Below are positions 61,374 to 64,000 of a stretch of DNA of 64,000 bases, piece after piece. Position 1 is the stretch's first letter. Every line of letters starts with the position of its first letter. This DNA is from Apodemus sylvaticus. Its lineage: Eukaryota > Chordata > Mammalia > Rodentia > Muridae. The stretch lies in NCBI RefSeq assembly GCF_947179515.1, contig NC_067495.1, positions 87,203,335 through 87,267,334 of the forward strand, given 5' to 3'. The notes under the pieces are model-generated. The model ran no database searches. It was not told where the DNA came from and saw nothing but the letters and a program-made list of their open reading frames with translations. The position numbers were made by a program, and so were the translations under genes.

Positions 61374-61553
61374 GGGAGGAGGGATGCAATAGGGTTTTTT
61401 TGGGGGGTAACTAGGAAAGGGGATACCATTTGAAATGTAAATAAAGCAAATATCTAATTAAAAATAAGGCGATTAAAATATTTTATGTTAATATATTTGA
61501 TAAAATTTATAAAAACTCTGTTAAATAAATTTTAAGAAAAAATTGCAAAAAAA
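61374..61553 (+). mobile_element. L1 3' end with extra downstream sequence (probable 3' transduction)
   Basis: 61374-61467 is an L1 3' terminus ('ggaaaggggataccatttga', 'aatgtaaataaagcaaat', 'atctaattaaaaata'). About 75 bp of non-L1 AT-rich DNA follow, with an AATAAA signal at 61524-61529, then an A9 tract about 18 bases later. The repeat 'aagactatagag' brackets the whole unit (61362-61373 and 61554-61565, 12/12), so L1 end and extra DNA went in together. Confidence 0.8.
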
Positions 61554-61879
61554 AAGACTATAGAGATGAGACTATATTTGGAATTACTTTTCAAAGATTC
61601 ATTTACTTTAGTTGATCAAAGGCAAAGAAAGTGAAGGACTATGAACCAAGGCAAAGGAGATTGAGCAAGCAAGCACAGAACAAACATATGGAAGGAGCTC
61701 TCGTTTTAGACTGATAGATCCTTAGAAGCGGCCCAGAAGCAACAGAGGTATTAAGTAGATAAGGAAGAATCATAAGCTGAAGAACTTTGCATTTTATGTT
61801 ATCCAGATTAGCTACATAATTTGTGATGCCAGTATATGTGTGGTTCTTGTTAGAAGGTCCTTAAGAATTTCAAGACAGC

Positions 61880-62036
61880 CAGGCATGGTGGCACACGCCT
61901 TTAATCCCAGCATTTGGGAGGCAGAGGCAGGAGGATTTCTGAGTTCAAGGCCAGCCTGGTCTACAGAGTGAGTTCCAGGACAGCCAGGACTACACAGAGA
62001 AACCCTGCCTAGAAAAACAAAAACAAAAAACAGAAA
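61880..62036 (+). mobile_element. Young B1 SINE with perfect 17-bp TSD
   Basis: Near-consensus B1 ('caggcatggtggcacacgcc', 'gatttctgagttcaaggcca', 'gagtgagttccaggacagcc') with a CAAAAA-rich tail. 'aagaatttcaagacagc' flanks it at 61863-61879 and 62037-62053. Confidence 0.96.
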
Positions 62037-62053
62037 AAGAATTTCAAGACAGC

Positions 62054-62160
62054 AATGGTGGTACATGATCTGTAAGCCCAGCCCTTGAGAGGATAAGGCA
62101 TGAGAATCATGTATTTGGTGCTAGCCTGGGTGAAATAGAAAGACCTTATCTCAAAGGGTA
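62054..62160 (+). mobile_element. Old B1-like SINE
   Basis: 'aatggtggtacatgatctgt', 'aagcccagcccttgagagga', 'gtgctagcctgggtgaaat' and 'gaccttatctcaaa' are a diverged B1. The young B1 landed at its 5' edge. Confidence 0.7.
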
Positions 62161-62435
62161 GCAGGCAAGATGACAAAACAAAAAATGCTACTACATCAAG
62201 CAGGAAGCTCTCCTATGTATGGGCCCTTTTGTTAATAAGCAGCTCAGATATACAGTTTTAGGTTTTAACCATATCCCAAAGATGGTCAGTCCTTCAGACA
62301 CCTACACAAGAGAGATTTAAGTATTATTACTTTATATCTTGATGACATGGTAGAAAATTATACTTGTGTGCATAGAGGCAAGGGCCTATTAGTTGCTTTT
62401 AGGAAACATGGTTTACCCATGTGCTTGATGTTTAG
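62161..62435. other. Intronic sequence, nothing recognised
   Basis: Short AT-rich gap with no supported feature. Confidence 0.5.
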
Positions 62436-62439
62436 ATAG

Positions 62440-62695
62440 TTTATAATGTTTTTATTGTAATTTGGTGACATCATTTCTCCTTCCCTTTGCTCCCTCCAGC
62501 CCTTGACATGCACCCTCTTGCTCTCCTATTCATAGCTTACCTTTTAATTATTGTTACACATACATGTGCACACATAGATATGTCTCTGTGTGTATGTGCT
62601 TGTACATGTAAGAATATATATGTATGCATAAATATAACCTTTCCATATAACATTACCTCTTTGTGTAGAATCATCAACATGGCTGCTTAAACAAT
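62440..62695 (-). mobile_element. Old Lx-type L1 3' UTR fragment
   Basis: 'tgacatcatttctccttccc', 'tttgctccctccagccctt', a TACATG/TGTA-rich middle, 'aaatataacctttccatata' and 'acattacctctttgtgtaga' follow the antisense Lx 3' UTR. Confidence 0.6.
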
Positions 62696-62857
62696 ACCTG
62701 AACAATGAGAACACCAATAATACTGCTATGACATAAAAGAATTAGCATACTAAGAGCAGGAAAAATGGACATTCCCCAAGGAACAACATGTACTCCCATT
62801 TGTTTTTACACTGTCACAGTGGTACTGGAAACAATAATAATAAAAATAGCTCCTAAT

Positions 62858-63099
62858 CCACACATCAAATGAGATACAAGAAGAAAGCAGGAGTGGTCCC
62901 TGGTTCTGGAAAGACTCAGTGAAACAGTATTTGGCAAAACCAGAACGGGGAACTGGGAAGGGGTGGGAGGGAGGACAGAGGAAGAGAAGGGGGCTTACGG
63001 GACTTTCGGGGAGTGGGGGGGGGGGCTAGAAAAGGGGAAATCATTTGAAATGTAAATAAATTATATCGAATAAAAAAAAATCTTAGAAAAAAAAAAAAG
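62858..63099 (+). mobile_element. Young L1 3' end (rat-type) with 14-bp TSD
   Basis: Very similar to the last 240 bp of the L1 at 1-3540: 'cacacatcaaatgagataca', 'aaaccagaacggggaactgg', a G-rich tract, 'tgtaaataaattatatcg', A tail. 'aaatagctcctaat' flanks it at 62844-62857 and 63100-63113 (14/14). Confidence 0.95.
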
Positions 63100-63114
63100 A
63101 AATAGCTCCTAATG

Positions 63115-64000
63115 ACCTGGTGCCATTTAAAGACCTTCACAAAAAAAGCAAATTAATACATTTTGATCTTGGTTTATAGAAGGGGACAGTTAAGTATCTT
63201 CCCAGAAGTTTCACAGATAATGATAACTACAGAACTGAATTAGCCTGTTTTGCTAATATGTCTGTTTTGCTAATACTTCTTGGTTTATCATTAACAACTA
63301 CTTATAGAAGCAATTTCAAAATCAGCAAGTTGTGCAACATTAAAAGAGACTTGACTAAATCGTAGTTGAAGTCATTGTCTATTGTATTTTTAAAACCACT
63401 TGACTGAGATTCACATTCATGTTTTTAAAGTAGATGACAGAAACATCTTATGTTTATTTTCTTCTGAGCATGCTCTAAAAATATTTTATGTGAATCACTC
63501 ATTTGCTTTTCTGCTAAAGGATTTGAAATCAAACTAAGTACTCACCAAACTTTTTTTCTAAATTTAGTGTTTGGTGATTTTTTTCTTTTGGGTGCTGAAC
63601 ATAAATTAGAATTGAGTGAACTATTAATATTTTGATCTAAAATGCATAAATAAATAAATAAATAAATAAATAAATGGAAAAGGAAATGAAACTATCTTTT
63701 CCATTTCATGCCATGCAAGACAATGTCTACTGTTGTCTTCATCCTGTTTTAACATATTTAATTTTTCATGTTAAATTCTGATGCTTTAAACCTATTTGGA
63801 AATACTAAACAGATCCTTGCTTAATAAATTACCCATTTGGAAATATTTGTGAAACAGTAGTCCTTAAATGGCTGAGCAATAGGATCACAGATATACCCAT
63901 TTAAGTTTATTAAAGCAGGGAGTAGCTTACAGATAAGTCTCTAATGAAATGAAAGAGAAAATTGGATGGAAACAAAAAATTTAAAGACACGTGTGAACAT
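63115..64000. other. Intronic sequence to the right edge
   Basis: No supported gene. It contains the TAAA array at 63646-63675. A faint MIR-like stretch near 63180-63240 is too weak to call. Confidence 0.5.
63646..63675. repeat. (TAAA)n microsatellite
   Basis: Seven TAAA units. Confidence 0.95.

Noticed and set aside
63180..63240. MIR fragment
   Set aside because: Only a faint likeness to the MIR 'cccag..tcacacag' core; too short and diverged to call.

Overview
This window is nuclear DNA from a murid rodent, most probably rat (Rattus) or a close relative. It is AT-rich and gene-poor. The interspersed repeats decide the organism: B1, ID/B4 and B2/B3 SINEs, old Lx-type L1 fragments, and younger L1 copies whose 3' end reads 'tgtaaataaa...atatcgaataaaa', a rat-type L1 terminus. 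There are no operons, rRNA or tRNA genes, CRISPR arrays or plasmid/phage functions. Almost every open reading frame longer than 60 codons lies inside a transposon, a microsatellite or chance-open AT-rich sequence.

The one piece of host gene I can support is a 125-bp exon on the + strand at 29567-29691. It encodes the end of the FH2 region of a diaphanous-related formin, best matching Diaph2. The exon has a U2-type acceptor and is followed at once by 'atatccttta', the consensus 5' splice site of U12-type (minor spliceosome) AT-AC introns. If this is right, nearly the whole window is two very long Diaph2 introns (at least 29.5 kb upstream and 34.3 kb downstream). In mammals Diaph2 is a large X-linked gene, and L1-rich, AT-rich sequence fits an X location.

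Layout. 1-3540: a dead L1 ORF2 plus 3' UTR, entering from the left edge. 3540-12600: intronic sequence with small SINE remnants, one young B1 (9941), a (GATA/GACA)n array (10304) and other microsatellites. 12620-13900: old Lx L1 3' UTR and a MIR. 15600-22200: fossil MIR/B1 copies. 22270-23543: a 5'-truncated minus-strand L1. 24880-25260: a GT-rich array and a composite SINE. 29567-29691: the formin exon. 33100-34260: MLT1 LTR, fossil B1, ID and Lx remnants. 35588-35905: a young B1 nested in an older inverted B1. 37360-41900: B4/ID SINEs and rodent repeats. 43500-44900: a cluster of dinucleotide arrays with an inverted TG/CA pair. 47380-48575: B1, MIR and B3. 49088-49331: an L1 3' end with a perfect 16-bp target-site duplication (TSD). 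50451-52144: an L1 flanked by an unusually long 69-bp TSD. 53065-55095: L1 pieces, MIR, B1, ID. 59165-63113: B3, an AT/GT array, a rodent repeat, an L1 tail with a probable 3' transduction, a young B1 next to an older B1, an Lx tail, and a young L1 with a 14-bp TSD.

The observations most worth checking are the U12-type exon boundary, the 69-bp TSD, the probable L1 3' transduction at 61374-61553, and a poly(A)-only retroinsertion at 3718-3758. I did not find a previously undescribed multi-gene system. Family names for repeats come from recognition by eye, and no alignment or database search was run.
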